Of a DNA stretch of 64,000 bases, positions 33,735 to 43,415 are shown one piece after another. The DNA comes from an uncultured Massilia sp. Its GTDB lineage: Bacteria > Pseudomonadota > Gammaproteobacteria > Burkholderiales > Burkholderiaceae. The DNA lies in NCBI GenBank assembly GCA_946481275.1, contig CAMLMV010000003.1, positions 1-64,000 on the forward strand. Direction: 5' to 3'. The stretch's first letter is position 1, and each line of letters opens with the position of its first letter. The position numbers and the translations under genes were made by a program. The notes beneath the pieces are model-generated. The model ran no database searches and was not told the DNA's origin. It saw only the letters and a list, made by a program, of their open reading frames with translations.

Positions 33735-36050
33735 ATGCCGCACACACTCAGCCCCGAACAGCTCGGCAACATCATCGACATCGCCGAGAACGCCGTGATC
33801 TGCACGGACGAGCGGCAGAAGATCATCCTGTTCAACAAGGGTGCGGAACGGGTGTTCGGCTGGACCGCCGCGGAAGTGACGGGCCAGGACCTGGCGATGC
33901 TGATGCCGCCGCGCTTCCGGCCCGGCCACGCGGAACGGGTGGCCGGCTTCCAGCACGGCGGGCGCGCGGCCCGGCGCATGGGCGAGCGGGGCACCATCTA
34001 CGCCGTGCGCAAGGACGGCAGCGAATTCCCGGCCGAGGCGACGATCTCGAAGTCCGCTGCCGGCGGGCGCGTGATCCTCACGGCGATCCTGCAGGACATC
34101 TCGGAACGCAAGGCCTACGAACGCGAACTGGAACTGGCACGCGACCGTGCGGAAGCGGCGATGCAGGCCAAGAGCATGTTCCTCGCCAATATGAGCCACG
34201 AGATCCGCACGCCGCTGAATGCCGTCATCGGCATGACGAGCCTCCTGCTGCACACGGACATCGACGACGAGCAGCGCGACTACACGGAGACGATCCGCTC
34301 CAGCAGCGAGGCGCTGCTTTCGATCATCAACGACCTGCTCGACTATTCGAAGCTGGAAGTGGGCCGCCTCGATCTCGAGCGCCACGCGTTCGAGGTGCGC
34401 CGCTGCGTCGAGGAAGCGCTCGACCTGCTCGCGCCCGGCGCCAGCGACAAGAACCTGGACCTCGCGTACATGATCGAGCCGGGTGTGCCGGCCACGATCC
34501 TCGCGGATGCGACGCGCCTGCGCCAGATCCTCGTGAACCTGCTGTCGAATGCGATCAAGTTCACGCACCACGGCGAGGTCGTCGTCACCGTGTCGGGCGA
34601 GGCGCGCGCGGAAGGCGGCTATCGTCTCGTGTTCGCCGTGCGCGACACGGGCATCGGCATCCCGCCGCACCGCCTCGATGACATCTTCCACTCGTTCACC
34701 CAGGTCGACGCCTCGACCACGCGCAAATACGGCGGTACGGGCCTGGGCCTGACGATCAGCCGGCGCCTGGCCGAGATGATGGGCGGCGGCCTGACGGTGG
34801 AGAGCGAACCGGGACGCGGCTCGACGTTCAGCGCCGCGATCGTCGCCGACGCGTTCGACGACCAGCTGGCGGAACACGTGCTGCGCGACCGCGCGGCCAC
34901 GGTACGCGGGCGCCGCATCCTGATCGTCGACGACAACGCGACCAACCGCCGCATCCTGATGAAGCAGGCGCTGTTATGGGGAATGGCGCCGCTGGCCGCG
35001 GCATCGGCCGTGGAAGCGCTCGACCTCGTGCGCGATGGCCATCCGTTCGACGTCGCCGTGCTGGACATGCAGATGCCCGACATGGACGGCGCGCGCCTCG
35101 CGGCCGAGCTGCGCAAGCACCGCGACCGCGCCGCGCTGCCGCTCGTGCTGCTGACGTCCGTCGGCCAGCGCCACAACGGCGCGGAAGGCGAAGCCGTGCG
35201 CGAGTTTTCCGCGTGGCTGAGCAAGCCGATCAAGCCGGCCGCGCTGCTGGAAGCGCTGCAGCAGGTGCTGGGCGAACGCCAGGTCGCGGCGCGGCCGGCG
35301 CCGGTACCCGCCCGGGAGGAGACCGACCTCGCCATCCTCGTCGCCGAGGACAACACCATCAACCAGAAGGTGATCCGGCAACTGCTGCGCCACCTGGGCT
35401 ACCGCGCGGACGTCGTCGGCAACGGCCTCGAAGCCGTGGCGGCGCTGGAGCGCCAGGACTATCCCGTGATCCTGATGGACATGCAGATGCCGGAAATGGA
35501 CGGCCTGGAAGCGACGCGCCGCCTGCGCGAACGCTTCCGCGGCGCCAGCGCGCCCTACATCATCGCGATGACGGCGAACGCCATGCCGGGCGACCGCGAA
35601 CGCTGCCTGGACGCGGGCATGAACGACTACGTGCCGAAGCCGATCGAGATGGACGTGCTGGACAAGGCGCTGGCCGTCGCGCGCGACCACGTGGCGGCGC
35701 GCCGCGCCGGCGCTGCCGTGCTGGACCCGGCCCGCATCGCGCAGCTGCGCACGATCGACGACGATGCGTCATTGCTGGAGGACGTGGTGAGGGCGTTCGT
35801 GGGCGAGGTGCCGCAGCTGTTGAACAAGCTGGAACACGCCGTGCGCGAGCACGACGGGCAACTACTTGCGGCGACGGCCCATTACCTGTTGTCGAGCATC
35901 GATTTCGTGGGGGCGAACCGGATGCGGGTGCCGTGCACGAACCTCGAGCTGATGGGGAAGGCGGAGAACTTCGAGGATGCGGAGGAGCAGATGGCGCTGC
36001 TCACCGCCGCGTACGACGACGCGAAAGAAGCGCTGCTCGCGCTGCGCTGA
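33735..36050 (+). CDS. PAS-containing hybrid histidine kinase with two REC domains and HPt
   Basis: Multidomain phosphorelay protein of 771 residues with no membrane segment. Order: PAS (about 5-120, [19 protein letters not shown]), HisKA with His155 in SHEIRTPLN, HATPase (about 265-385, [18 protein letters not shown]), REC1 with Asp444 in [13 protein letters not shown]2 with Asp582 in [10 protein letters not shown], and a C-terminal HPt with His716 in [14 protein letters not shown]. The usual lysine after the HPt histidine is replaced, but the histidine is kept. The cytosolic PAS could sense redox or a ligand. It is divergent from narK1 and convergent with narL, the two stop codons abutting at 36050/36051. 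No separate output regulator is encoded beside it. Confidence 0.9.
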   Translation: MPHTLSPEQLGNIIDIAENAVICTDERQKIILFNKGAERVFGWTAAEVTGQDLAMLMPPRFRPGHAERVAGFQHGGRAARRMGERGTIYAVRKDGSEFPAEATISKSAAGGRVILTAILQDISERKAYERELELARDRAEAAMQAKSMFLANMSHEIRTPLNAVIGMTSLLLHTDIDDEQRDYTETIRSSSEALLSIINDLLDYSKLEVGRLDLERHAFEVRRCVEEALDLLAPGASDKNLDLAYMIEPGVPATILADATRLRQILVNLLSNAIKFTHHGEVVVTVSGEARAEGGYRLVFAVRDTGIGIPPHRLDDIFHSFTQVDASTTRKYGGTGLGLTISRRLAEMMGGGLTVESEPGRGSTFSAAIVADAFDDQLAEHVLRDRAATVRGRRILIVDDNATNRRILMKQALLWGMAPLAAASAVEALDLVRDGHPFDVAVLDMQMPDMDGARLAAELRKHRDRAALPLVLLTSVGQRHNGAEGEAVREFSAWLSKPIKPAALLEALQQVLGERQVAARPAPVPAREETDLAILVAEDNTINQKVIRQLLRHLGYRADVVGNGLEAVAALERQDYPVILMDMQMPEMDGLEATRRLRERFRGASAPYIIAMTANAMPGDRERCLDAGMNDYVPKPIEMDVLDKALAVARDHVAARRAGAAVLDPARIAQLRTIDDDASLLEDVVRAFVGEVPQLLNKLEHAVREHDGQLLAATAHYLLSSIDFVGANRMRVPCTNLELMGKAENFEDAEEQMALLTAAYDDAKEALLALR

Positions 36051-36737
36051 TCAACCCTGCCGGTCCGGCCCGCTGCCGAGCCCCTGCTCGACGGCGAACA
36101 CCGCCGCCTGCACGCGGCTGGACAGTCCGAGCTTCTTGAGGATGTTCTGCACGTGGATCTTGACCGTGCTCTCGGCCAGGTCCAGCACGCGCGCGATCAG
36201 CTTGTTGCTTTCGCCACGCGCGAGGCAGGCGAGGATTTCGCGTTCGCGCGGTGTCAGCTTGTCCAGTTCCGACGGCGGCGCGGCCGGCTTGGGTTCGCGC
36301 TGTTTCTGCAGCTGGGCCACGAGCTTGGCGGCCATCGATTCGGCCAGCACGGATTCCCCGGCGGCCGCGCGTTCGATGGCGCGCTGCAGGTAGTCGGCGT
36401 CGATGTTCTTGATCAGGTAGCCGCGCGCACCCGCGTGCAGGGCGGTGGCGAGATCTTCGCCTTCCTCGGACACGGTCAGCATGATGACGGCCGCCTCGGG
36501 CCAGCCCTGCAGGATCAGTTCGAGCGTTTCCACGCCGGTCATGCCGGGCATGTGCAGGTCGAGCAGGATCACGTCGGGCTTCAGCTGCATCGCCCGCTTC
36601 ACGCCGTCGATGCCGTCCGACGCTTCGCCGACGACGCTGAAGCGCGGATTGCGCTGCAACAGCGAACGTACGCCGCTGCGGAACAACGTGTGATCGTCGA
36701 CCAGCAGCACACTGATCGGCTCGCGGGGTTCTTCCAT
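36051..36737 (-). CDS. narL: Nitrate/nitrite response regulator
   Basis: Two-domain NarL/FixJ regulator: receiver at about 8-125 with the phosphorylated Asp in ILLDLHMPG, and a LuxR-type HTH at about 160-225 (LTPREREILACLARGESNKLIARVL, then STVKIHVQNIL). Start is taken as the ATG at 36737, which has GGAG 6 bp upstream and gives MEEPREPISVLLVDDH; an ATG at 36749 is possible. It is the last gene of the moaA-can-narX-narL operon, 17 bp after the narX stop. Expected to activate narK/narG under nitrate, plausibly through the palindromes at 30882 and 33651. Confidence 0.93.
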   Translation of the reverse strand: MEEPREPISVLLVDDHTLFRSGVRSLLQRNPRFSVVGEASDGIDGVKRAMQLKPDVILLDLHMPGMTGVETLELILQGWPEAAVIMLTVSEEGEDLATALHAGARGYLIKNIDADYLQRAIERAAAGESVLAESMAAKLVAQLQKQREPKPAAPPSELDKLTPREREILACLARGESNKLIARVLDLAESTVKIHVQNILKKLGLSSRVQAAVFAVEQGLGSGPDRQG

Positions 36738-36754
36738 ACTCAACTCCATTCGAT

Positions 36755-38707
36755 TCAAGCGGCCCGCCGGTGCGCGCTGGGGACGTGCAGGCGGACCGTG
36801 GTGCCGGCGCCGGTTCCGGACTCGATGGCCAGGTCGGCGTTGATATGGCGGGCCCGTTCGCGCATGATGTGCAGCCCCACGTGGCTGTCGCCGGACGCCG
36901 GCACGGCGGCGGAATCGAACCCGACGCCATTATCGCTGATCGATAGCGAAAAGTCTTGGCCGTCACGGACTTGTACGAGCACCTTGTCGGCATGCGCGTG
37001 TTTACGGATGTTCGACAGCGCTTCCTGCACGATGAACAGGAGTTGCAACTGTTCTTCGCGGGGGAAGGGCAGGCCGCCGCTGCCTTCGGCCCGGAAGCTG
37101 GCCTCCACGCCCGTCTGGTCGCGGAACTTGCGCACGGCCTTGCGCAGCGCGCTGTTGAGGTCATCCTCTTCCAGCCGGCTGCGGAAGTTCTGCAACAGTT
37201 CGCGTACGTCCTCGTAGCTTTCCTGCACGCCCGCGCGCAGCAGCGGCACGATGCCGGCCGCTTCCTGCTGCTCGCCGTCGCGCAGCGATTTTTCCAGCAT
37301 CTGCACCTGCAGGTTCAGGAAGTTCAGGCCCTGGGCGATGCTGTCGTGCAGGCCGCGCGCCACCATGTTGCGCTCTTCCGAGATGGCCATCTCGCGCTCG
37401 CGCGCGGCCAGGCGCATGTTTTCGATGGCGGTGCCCAGCAGCCGGCCCAGCGTCTCCAGCAGGGCGGTTTCATGTTCGTTAAAACTTTGCTCGGTGCGGA
37501 AATGCAGGCTGAACACGCCGAGGTGCTGGTCCTGGGCGAAAATCTGGAACACGGATACCGTCGCGAACCCGTCGCGCGCGCAGCGTGACGGCTCGGGATC
37601 GGGCAGGGTGCGCAACAGCCGCACGACGGGGTGTTTTCCCTGCGCCGCTTCGCCGCACAGACAGTCGCCGACCGGCATGCAGCGTTCGGCCCTGACCATC
37701 TCGTCGGACAGGCCGACCTGCACGATAAGGTGCACCTTGTCCGTGCTGGCGTCGACGAGCCGCACGGAGCCTCCATCCGCGCCGAAGTAGCGCACGATGC
37801 GTTCGACGAAGCCTTCGCACATCGGTTCCAGCGTCTGGCGCACCTGCAGGAAGGCGGCGCTGTCGTACAGCAGCGCCAGTTCGCGGTTCTGGCCTTCCAG
37901 CGCAGCGGTCTTCTCGCGCACCTTGTCTTCCAGGCTCGCATAGACTTGCTCCAGCCGGTCGGCCATCCGGTTGAAACCGGTCGCAAGCTGGCCGAATTCG
38001 TCCCGGCTCGCCACGTCCAGGCGGACGCCGAAATCCGTGTCGGCCATGCTGCGCATCCCCGCGTGCAGGCGCTCGACCGGGTCGACGATGAGGCTGAACA
38101 TCAGGTACACGAGGACGACGGTGCCGCCCATCGCCAGCGCCATCAGCGCGAGCTGCGAGCAGCGCAGCCAGAACGTGCGCACCTCGTTGTCGCGTTCGAT
38201 CAGGCCCACGATGGCGTCGATCTCGGCAACATAAGTATCGACCCGGCCGAGGAAGTCGCGCAGCGGCGGCAGGCGTCCGTCGCCCCGGGCCTGCAGGACC
38301 TGCAGCGCGAGCGGCCGCAGTTCACGCTGCCAGCGCAGCGTCGCCGTGGCAAAGCTGTCGCGGATGACGGCCGTCGGCGGCAGCCCCAGGGGACGCTGCG
38401 GGTCGCCGCGATCGATCAGCGCCAGGGTCGCATCGATGGACGCGATCTGCGCGCGCGCCGCGCGCGCGTAGCCGCCGCCGGGGGCGTGCACCTCGCGGCT
38501 GAGCAGCATCGCGAGCCGGTATTCCTGCTTGCGCACGCCGCCCGTCTCGTTGATGGCGGCGGCCGAGCCTTCCAGCTGCCACGACAGCCACAATGTCGTG
38601 CCGATGGCGGTCAGCGCCAGCAGCAGGAAGCCGATGAGTGCACCGGCGATGCGGGTCGACAGTCTGAGGTGTCCCGGGATCGGCGGATAATCCGGCGTAG
38701 CGCTCAT
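36755..38707 (-). CDS. narX: Nitrate/nitrite sensor histidine kinase
   Basis: Inner-membrane kinase of 650 residues. TM1 is about 19-41. A nitrate-binding P-box follows immediately, with GSAAAINETGGVRKQEYRLA at about 48-66 matching the NarX pattern and keeping its arginine. The rest of the periplasmic domain ends at TM2 (about 175-195). Then come HAMP, a GAF-like module with several cysteines (RCMPVGDCLCGEA), and a HisKA_3 domain with the phospho-His in ARGLHDSIAQGLNF, followed by an ATPase domain. Its ATG overlaps the carbonic anhydrase stop (ATGA). Confidence 0.93.
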   Translation of the reverse strand: MSATPDYPPIPGHLRLSTRIAGALIGFLLLALTAIGTTLWLSWQLEGSAAAINETGGVRKQEYRLAMLLSREVHAPGGGYARAARAQIASIDATLALIDRGDPQRPLGLPPTAVIRDSFATATLRWQRELRPLALQVLQARGDGRLPPLRDFLGRVDTYVAEIDAIVGLIERDNEVRTFWLRCSQLALMALAMGGTVVLVYLMFSLIVDPVERLHAGMRSMADTDFGVRLDVASRDEFGQLATGFNRMADRLEQVYASLEDKVREKTAALEGQNRELALLYDSAAFLQVRQTLEPMCEGFVERIVRYFGADGGSVRLVDASTDKVHLIVQVGLSDEMVRAERCMPVGDCLCGEAAQGKHPVVRLLRTLPDPEPSRCARDGFATVSVFQIFAQDQHLGVFSLHFRTEQSFNEHETALLETLGRLLGTAIENMRLAAREREMAISEERNMVARGLHDSIAQGLNFLNLQVQMLEKSLRDGEQQEAAGIVPLLRAGVQESYEDVRELLQNFRSRLEEDDLNSALRKAVRKFRDQTGVEASFRAEGSGGLPFPREEQLQLLFIVQEALSNIRKHAHADKVLVQVRDGQDFSLSISDNGVGFDSAAVPASGDSHVGLHIMRERARHINADLAIESGTGAGTTVRLHVPSAHRRAA

Positions 38708-39351
38708 GCCGCGGCGTCCAGCGGCTGCACGAGGTTCAGGAATTCCTGCTTGCGCGGGGAGTACGCGAGCAGCGAGCCGGTCTCGATGTCGAAGTACCAG
38801 CCGTGCAGCGCGACCTTGCCCGCTTCCACGCGCCGGCGCAGCCACGGGTAGGTCATCAGGTTGTCGAGCGAATGGAGGATGCTGGCCTGCTCGGCGGCGC
38901 GGCAGCGGGCGTCGTCGTGCTTGTGCGGCAGCGCGCGCAGCACTTCCTCGCGCACCGGTTCGGCGATGCGCATCCAGCGCGCGACGAAGTCCGTCTCGTC
39001 GGTCACGCGCTTGCCCGACATCAGCGCCCGGATGCCGCCGCAGCGCGCATGCCCGAGCACGACGACGCGCGCCACTTCCAGGCCGCATACGGCGAATTCG
39101 ATGGCGGAGCTGACGCCGGCCGACGCGTCCGCGGTGCAGGGCGGGACGAGGTTGGCGATGTTGCGGACTACGAAGAGGTCGCCCGGGGCGCAGCCCGTCA
39201 ACAGGGCCGGGTCGACGCGCGAATCGCAGCAGCCGATGACGAGCGTTGAAGGATGCTGTCCATCCCGTAGGGAGGCGCGTACCACCGGTTCGCTCATGAA
39301 GCGCTGCTGGAAGCGGGAAAAGCCGCGGATGAAGCGTTCGATGTCCTGCAT
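38704..39351 (-). CDS. can: Beta-class carbonic anhydrase
   Basis: Interconverts CO2 and bicarbonate in the cytoplasm. The 215 residues show the beta-class zinc site: Cys41, Asp43 and Arg45 in GCCDSRVDP, and His101 and Cys104 in LGHARCGG. The residue before Asp43 is Cys where Ser is usual (GCSDSR), a minor variation. It sits between moaA and narX, one base after moaA and overlapping narX by ATGA, so it is firmly inside the nitrate-sensing operon. A plausible link is bicarbonate or pH balance during anaerobic growth. Confidence 0.92.
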   Translation of the reverse strand: MQDIERFIRGFSRFQQRFMSEPVVRASLRDGQHPSTLVIGCCDSRVDPALLTGCAPGDLFVVRNIANLVPPCTADASAGVSSAIEFAVCGLEVARVVVLGHARCGGIRALMSGKRVTDETDFVARWMRIAEPVREEVLRALPHKHDDARCRAAEQASILHSLDNLMTYPWLRRRVEAGKVALHGWYFDIETGSLLAYSPRKQEFLNLVQPLDAAA

Positions 39352-39352
39352 G

Positions 39353-40327
39353 TCAGCCTCCCGTCTGCGACATGAAGCGTACGATCTTTTCCGGCCGCGC
39401 CGTGAAGTCGTGCTGGTGGGGTTTCAGTTCGATGGCGTGGAGGATTGCGGCTTCGAGCTCCGCGTCGCTGGCGCCGCCGCGCAGCAGTGGGCGGAATTCG
39501 AATTTCTCTTCCTGGCCCAGGCACAGGTACAGCGTGCCGTCCACCGACAGGCGCACGCGGTTGCAGGTCGCGCAAAAATGTTGCGACATTGGCGTGATGA
39601 AGCCGATGCTGCTCTTGCCGTCGCGCGTGGCGAGGTAGCGCGCGGGCCCGCCGCCCAGTTCCAGTGCCTGGGGCACGAGGTCGAACTTTTGCTGCAGGCG
39701 TTCGCGCACGGGCTGCAGGTCCATGTAGGCGGCGTTCTGGCCGGTTTCTCCCATCGGCATCACTTCGATCAGGCGCAGCACGAAGCCGTGGCCGATGCAG
39801 AACTCGGCCATGCGCTCGATCTCGCCGTCGTTCACGCCGCGCATCGCGACCATGTTGATCTTGATGGGGTCGAACCCGGCCTCCTTGCCGGCCATGATGC
39901 CGTCCAGGATGCGCGCATGGCTGTCGCGGCCCGTGATCGATTCCATGCAGGTGCGGTCCAGCGTGTCGAGGCTGACGTTGATGCGCGCGACGCCGGCATG
40001 GCGCAGTGCCTGCGCGTGGCGGCGCAGGGTCGTGGCATTGGTCGACAGCGACAAATCGTCGACGCCGGGAATGGCGGCAATGCGCCCCGCGAGATCCGTC
40101 ACGTGGCGGCGCAGCAACGGTTCGCCGCCCGTCAGGCGGATGCGCCGGGTGCCCAGGCGGGCGAACGCGCGCAGCAGGCGCTCGATTTCGTCGAACGTGA
40201 GCCAGTCCTCCGGCTCCTCGAACCCCTTGAAACCCGTCGGCATGCAATAGGTGCAGCGCAGGTCGCAGCGGTCCGTCACGGACAGGCGCAGGTATTCGAT
40301 CGTTCGGCCGTAGCGGTCACGCAACAT
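39353..40327 (-). CDS. moaA: GTP 3',8-cyclase, molybdenum cofactor synthesis
   Basis: Radical-SAM enzyme that starts molybdopterin synthesis from GTP. From the ATG at 40327 (GGAG 7 bp upstream) it has 324 residues. The radical-SAM cluster motif is CDLRCTYCMP. TGGEPLLRR marks the SAM site, and the C-terminal second [4Fe-4S] cluster uses CATCNRVRLS and the later CLGQ cysteine. The usual C-terminal GG dipeptide is present (SQTGG). It supplies cofactor for NarG, which explains its place at the head of the operon with narX-narL. Confidence 0.95.
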   Translation of the reverse strand: MLRDRYGRTIEYLRLSVTDRCDLRCTYCMPTGFKGFEEPEDWLTFDEIERLLRAFARLGTRRIRLTGGEPLLRRHVTDLAGRIAAIPGVDDLSLSTNATTLRRHAQALRHAGVARINVSLDTLDRTCMESITGRDSHARILDGIMAGKEAGFDPIKINMVAMRGVNDGEIERMAEFCIGHGFVLRLIEVMPMGETGQNAAYMDLQPVRERLQQKFDLVPQALELGGGPARYLATRDGKSSIGFITPMSQHFCATCNRVRLSVDGTLYLCLGQEEKFEFRPLLRGGASDAELEAAILHAIELKPHQHDFTARPEKIVRFMSQTGG

Positions 40328-40356
40328 TGCGGTTCTCCAAAGGGGTGATGCTAGAG

Positions 40357-40362
40357 ATTGTA
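40357..40362 (-). promoter_or_regulatory. Candidate -10 of the moaA-can-narX-narL operon
   Basis: TACAAT on the minus strand lies 29 bp before the moaA ATG. The -35 region is poor (CAGCCA), and I see no Fnr-type box or nar motif in the 170-bp spacer to the divergent chemoreceptor, so basal expression is suggested. Confidence 0.35.
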
Positions 40363-40497
40363 GAGACGGCGCGCCCCTCTGGCTGTCGGCATGTCGGATG
40401 ACGGCGGGTAGTTCTTTCGGCGTATGTCGGCGCGCGCCGCACTTGGCTAGACTCGGTTTCCTCGCGGAAATAAGGTGTCGCAACAAAAGGATTGCAT

Positions 40498-42048
40498 ATG
40501 AAAATGTCAAACTTCAGGATCGGCGCCCGTCTTGCCGGCGGATTCGGCCTCGTGCTGTTGCTGCTTGCCCTCGTGGTCGCGGTCGGCCTGCAGCGCTTCC
40601 ACGACGTCGGCCTCGCGACGACGACCCTCATCGACGACGACTGGGCCAAGGCGGAAGCGGCCGCCGTTATCGACACGATGACGCGGGCCAACGCGCGCCG
40701 CACGCTGGAACTGTTCATCGCGCCGGACGACGGCTACCGCGCCCGGGTGCGCGAGAAGATCGCGTCGAACCGGCACGAAATCGACGGCGCGCTTGCCACG
40801 TTGCGCCGCCTGGTCGCCAGCGAAGAAGGCAAGGGCGCGCTGGCCCGGGTGACCGAACGGCGCGAGGCGTACGTGGCCTCGTTCACGCAGGTGAACGCGC
40901 TTGTCGAAGCGGGCAAGCGCGACGAGGCGCAGCAACTGGTGCTGGCGGAGACCCTGCCGCGCCTGGACGTCCTGCAGCAGGCTGTCCACGAGTTGAACGT
41001 CCTGCAGAAAGGCCGCGCCGTCGACGCGGGCAAGGCCGTGCAGGACCGCATCGCCTCTGGCCGCGTGCTGATGCTGGCGCTGGGCGCCGCGGCGCTGGCC
41101 GTCGGCCTCGTGTTCGCCATCCGCCTCGCGCGTTCGATCGTGCTGCCGCTGCGCAGCGCCGTCGCGGTGGCGCAGCGCGTGGCCGGCGGGGACCTCACCA
41201 GCAAAATCGAAGCACGGACGAAAGACGAAGTGGGCGAGCTGCTCGCCGCGCTGGCGACGATGAACGCGAGCCTCGGCACGATGGTCGGAGAAGTCCGGCG
41301 CGGCACGGAGACGATCGCGACGGCCTCCACGCAGATCGCGAGCGGCAATTTCGACCTCGCGGCGCGCACGGAGATGCAGGCGAGCGCCTTGCAGCAAAGC
41401 GCCTCGTCGATGGAAGAACTGACGGGCACCGTGCAGCAGAACGCGGACAATGCGCGCGCAGCGAACGCGCTGGCCGCGGCCACGGCGACGATCACGGCCG
41501 AGGGCAGCGAGGCCGTGGCACGCGTCGCGGCCACGATGGACGAGATCAGCGACGGCGCGCGCCGCATCGCCGACATCACCGGGATCATCGACGGCATCGC
41601 GTTCCAGACCAATATCCTCGCGCTCAACGCCGCGGTGGAAGCGGCCCGCGCGGGCGAACAGGGCAAGGGATTCGCTGTCGTCGCCACGGAGGTGCGCAAC
41701 CTCGCGCAGCGCTCGGCCGCCGCGGCCCGCGAGATCCGGCACCTGATCGACGATTCGACCGCCAAGATCGCGGGCGGCACGGAACTGACCGGCCGCGCGG
41801 CCGACACGATGCAGCGCGTGCTGGCCAGCGTGCGTCAGGTGACGGAGATCATGGCCGACATCACGGCGGCCAGCGACGAGCAGCGCATCGGCATCGAACA
41901 GGTCAACCAGGCCGTGGGCCAGATGGACAGCGTCACGCAGCAGAACGCGGCCCTCGTAGAGCAGGCGGCCGGTGCGGCGCAGGCCCTGCAGGAGCAGGCG
42001 CAGACGCTGAACGAGACGATCCGCATGTTCCGGCTGGAGCCCGCTTAG
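40498..42048 (+). CDS. Methyl-accepting chemotaxis protein
   Basis: Inner-membrane chemoreceptor of 516 residues, starting at the ATG at 40498 with AAGGA 6 bp upstream. TM1 is about 11-30, a periplasmic four-helix-bundle sensor about 31-185, TM2 about 186-208, then HAMP and a signalling domain with tip [20 protein letters not shown]. It is a paralogue of the receptor at 15654 with a different sensor domain. Divergent from moaA; a role in nitrate or redox taxis is suggested only by its position. Confidence 0.9.
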   Translation: MKMSNFRIGARLAGGFGLVLLLLALVVAVGLQRFHDVGLATTTLIDDDWAKAEAAAVIDTMTRANARRTLELFIAPDDGYRARVREKIASNRHEIDGALATLRRLVASEEGKGALARVTERREAYVASFTQVNALVEAGKRDEAQQLVLAETLPRLDVLQQAVHELNVLQKGRAVDAGKAVQDRIASGRVLMLALGAAALAVGLVFAIRLARSIVLPLRSAVAVAQRVAGGDLTSKIEARTKDEVGELLAALATMNASLGTMVGEVRRGTETIATASTQIASGNFDLAARTEMQASALQQSASSMEELTGTVQQNADNARAANALAAATATITAEGSEAVARVAATMDEISDGARRIADITGIIDGIAFQTNILALNAAVEAARAGEQGKGFAVVATEVRNLAQRSAAAAREIRHLIDDSTAKIAGGTELTGRAADTMQRVLASVRQVTEIMADITAASDEQRIGIEQVNQAVGQMDSVTQQNAALVEQAAGAAQALQEQAQTLNETIRMFRLEPA

Positions 42049-42178
42049 AACGCCTGACAAAACTGTCTAGTTGCTCTGCAGGCAACAGCCGGCTACACTG
42101 AGCCGTGCTGACCGTCCGCAATCGGCCAATACCAGGCACTCGAACGGAAGCTACCACGGATATTAATCAGGCCTCGAT

Positions 42179-42550
42179 ATGAACGAAAATACCGATCTCG
42201 CTATACCGATACTTCCTTGCCGTTCCGTTAGCGCGACAACGGAATTCTATCGGCGGCTGGGCTTCGAAGGGGGCGCGCACGGGTTCGACCAGGACTATGC
42301 AATTTTCAAACGCGGCACCATCGAACTTCACTTCTTCGCCCACGCAGAACTAGATCCAGACGCGTCTTGGGCGGGCTGTTACATTCGCGTGAGTGACGTT
42401 CAAAGCTTGTACGAAGCGAGCTTGGCTAGCGGTTTGCCCACCTTTGGCAGACCGCGTATACATCCGTTAGAAGACAAACCTTGGGGCCTCAAAGAATTTG
42501 CGGTTGTCGATCTGGACGGCAATCTTCTTCGTATTGGCGAGGTCATCTAG
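42179..42550 (+). CDS. VOC-family protein, bleomycin-resistance type
   Basis: A 123-residue glyoxalase/bleomycin-resistance fold with paired beta-alpha-beta-beta-beta units: IPILPCRSVSATTEFYRRLGF at the N-terminus, ELHFFAHAELDPDASWAGCYI in the middle and PWGLKEFAVVDLDGNLLRIGE at the end. Proteins of this group bind and sequester bleomycin-type glycopeptides, but many members have other roles. No metal-ligand set is complete enough to predict an enzyme. It stands alone between the chemoreceptor and a small hypothetical gene. Confidence 0.8.
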   Translation: MNENTDLAIPILPCRSVSATTEFYRRLGFEGGAHGFDQDYAIFKRGTIELHFFAHAELDPDASWAGCYIRVSDVQSLYEASLASGLPTFGRPRIHPLEDKPWGLKEFAVVDLDGNLLRIGEVI

Positions 42551-42573
42551 CAAAAAGCAGAATACATTTGGGC

Positions 42574-42589
42574 GACCGCTTTGGGTCGA
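42574..42589 (+). repeat. Short direct repeat, copy 1
   Basis: GACCGCTTTGGGTCGA recurs with one mismatch at 42940-42955; the following 40 bases are also loosely similar. Both copies flank the 67-codon ORF at 42697-42900. Confidence 0.5.
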
Positions 42590-42624
42590 CTGCCGCCGTA
42601 CAATGAACGGCCGAGTTCGGCCAG

Positions 42625-42640
42625 GAGCAGACTTCTGCTC
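42625..42640. repeat. Palindrome upstream of the 67-codon ORF
   Basis: GAGCAGACTTCTGCTC has perfect 7-bp arms and a 2-bp centre, 57 bp before the ATG at 42697. It could be part of the repeated element or an operator. Confidence 0.4.
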
Positions 42641-42696
42641 TCATCAATGACGTAACCTTTCACGAATCATTTTCAAATTCACTCATTGGAGAAGGC

Positions 42697-42900
42697 ATGA
42701 GCACCAGTCTGGTCATCGAACGCAACGATGGCACCAGCCGCACGGACATCGCTCTTGCCGAATGGCAGAACATTGTTGCGGCGGATTCGGAAGAGATGGA
42801 GTCGCCGCAAAATCCGCTTCGAATCAAGATTGCTGACCTGTCGCAGAAATTGCATGGGACTGTCTTTGTGGACGTGCAGGATGAACCTCTCACGTGGTGA
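42697..42900 (+). CDS. Small hypothetical protein
   Basis: A 67-residue frame whose start is well supported: GGAG lies 5 bp upstream of the ATG (GGAGAAGGCATG). The product is soluble and moderately acidic (MSTSLVIERNDGTSRTDI at the start) with no family that I recognise. The opposite strand is also open here, but its frames lack a good start. Flanking repeats suggest that it may belong to a small mobile or repeated unit. Confidence 0.45.
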   Translation: MSTSLVIERNDGTSRTDIALAEWQNIVAADSEEMESPQNPLRIKIADLSQKLHGTVFVDVQDEPLTW

Positions 42901-43214
42901 ACTGAGTGCGAGCGTGGGAGCCAATTGAACTCACCGGATGACCGCTCTGGGTCGATAGCGGACGTACACAAGCTCGGTCCGGGCACTAACATAGCGTCCG
43001 TGTTTGTAAACGGACTGATATCAAGCGCCACGGCGTGGGGGCGCGCGAAAGGCTTGTACGCTGGCGTTGGGTCGTCGAGTGGACCCTGGGTTGGCTACAC
43101 CGCTTCCGCAGATTGCGCATTCGGCATGAGCTGCGAGCAGACATGCACCGCGTTCCTGCACTTGCCTGTTCGCTCATCTGTTGGCGGTATGTCGAGAGGT
43201 TTTGTTAGGTGCTT
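42901..43214. other. Intergenic stretch with second repeat copy
   Basis: No supportable gene. GACCGCTCTGGGTCGA at 42940-42955 is the second copy of the short repeat. A plus-strand frame from a TTG at 42925 stays open for 97 codons, but it has no binding site and a poor composition, so I leave it out. Confidence 0.45.
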
Positions 43215-43415
43215 TTAATCGTGCTCGCGGCGCAGCAGCGCATCGATACCGGCCACGGTGCCGGCCATCGCCAGCGCCGCGACGCCCGCGCCGGCCCAGG
43301 TGGCGATGCGGTCGCCGTGAGCCCACTCCTGCCACGCCAGCACGGCGGGCATCAGCATCATCGGCGCCGTCATCGCGGCGGCGAGCCAGGCGTGGCGGCG
43401 TACGCTGTCAGCCAC
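43215..43415 (-). CDS. Small two-helix membrane protein
   Basis: A 66-residue protein starting at a GTG (43415) that overlaps the end of the upstream metal-binding-like gene by 8 bp, so translation is coupled. Two hydrophobic helices (about 10-28 and 38-58) with charged termini (RREHD) place it in the inner membrane. I do not recognise the family. It must work with its upstream partner, and both lie behind the shared anaerobic box at 43720. Confidence 0.55.
   Translation of the reverse strand: MADSVRRHAWLAAAMTAPMMLMPAVLAWQEWAHGDRIATWAGAGVAALAMAGTVAGIDALLRREHD

Noticed and set aside
42660..43031. Minus-strand ORF of 123 codons
   Set aside because: Overlaps the plus-strand ORF at 42697 that has a good Shine-Dalgarno; its own start is unsupported.
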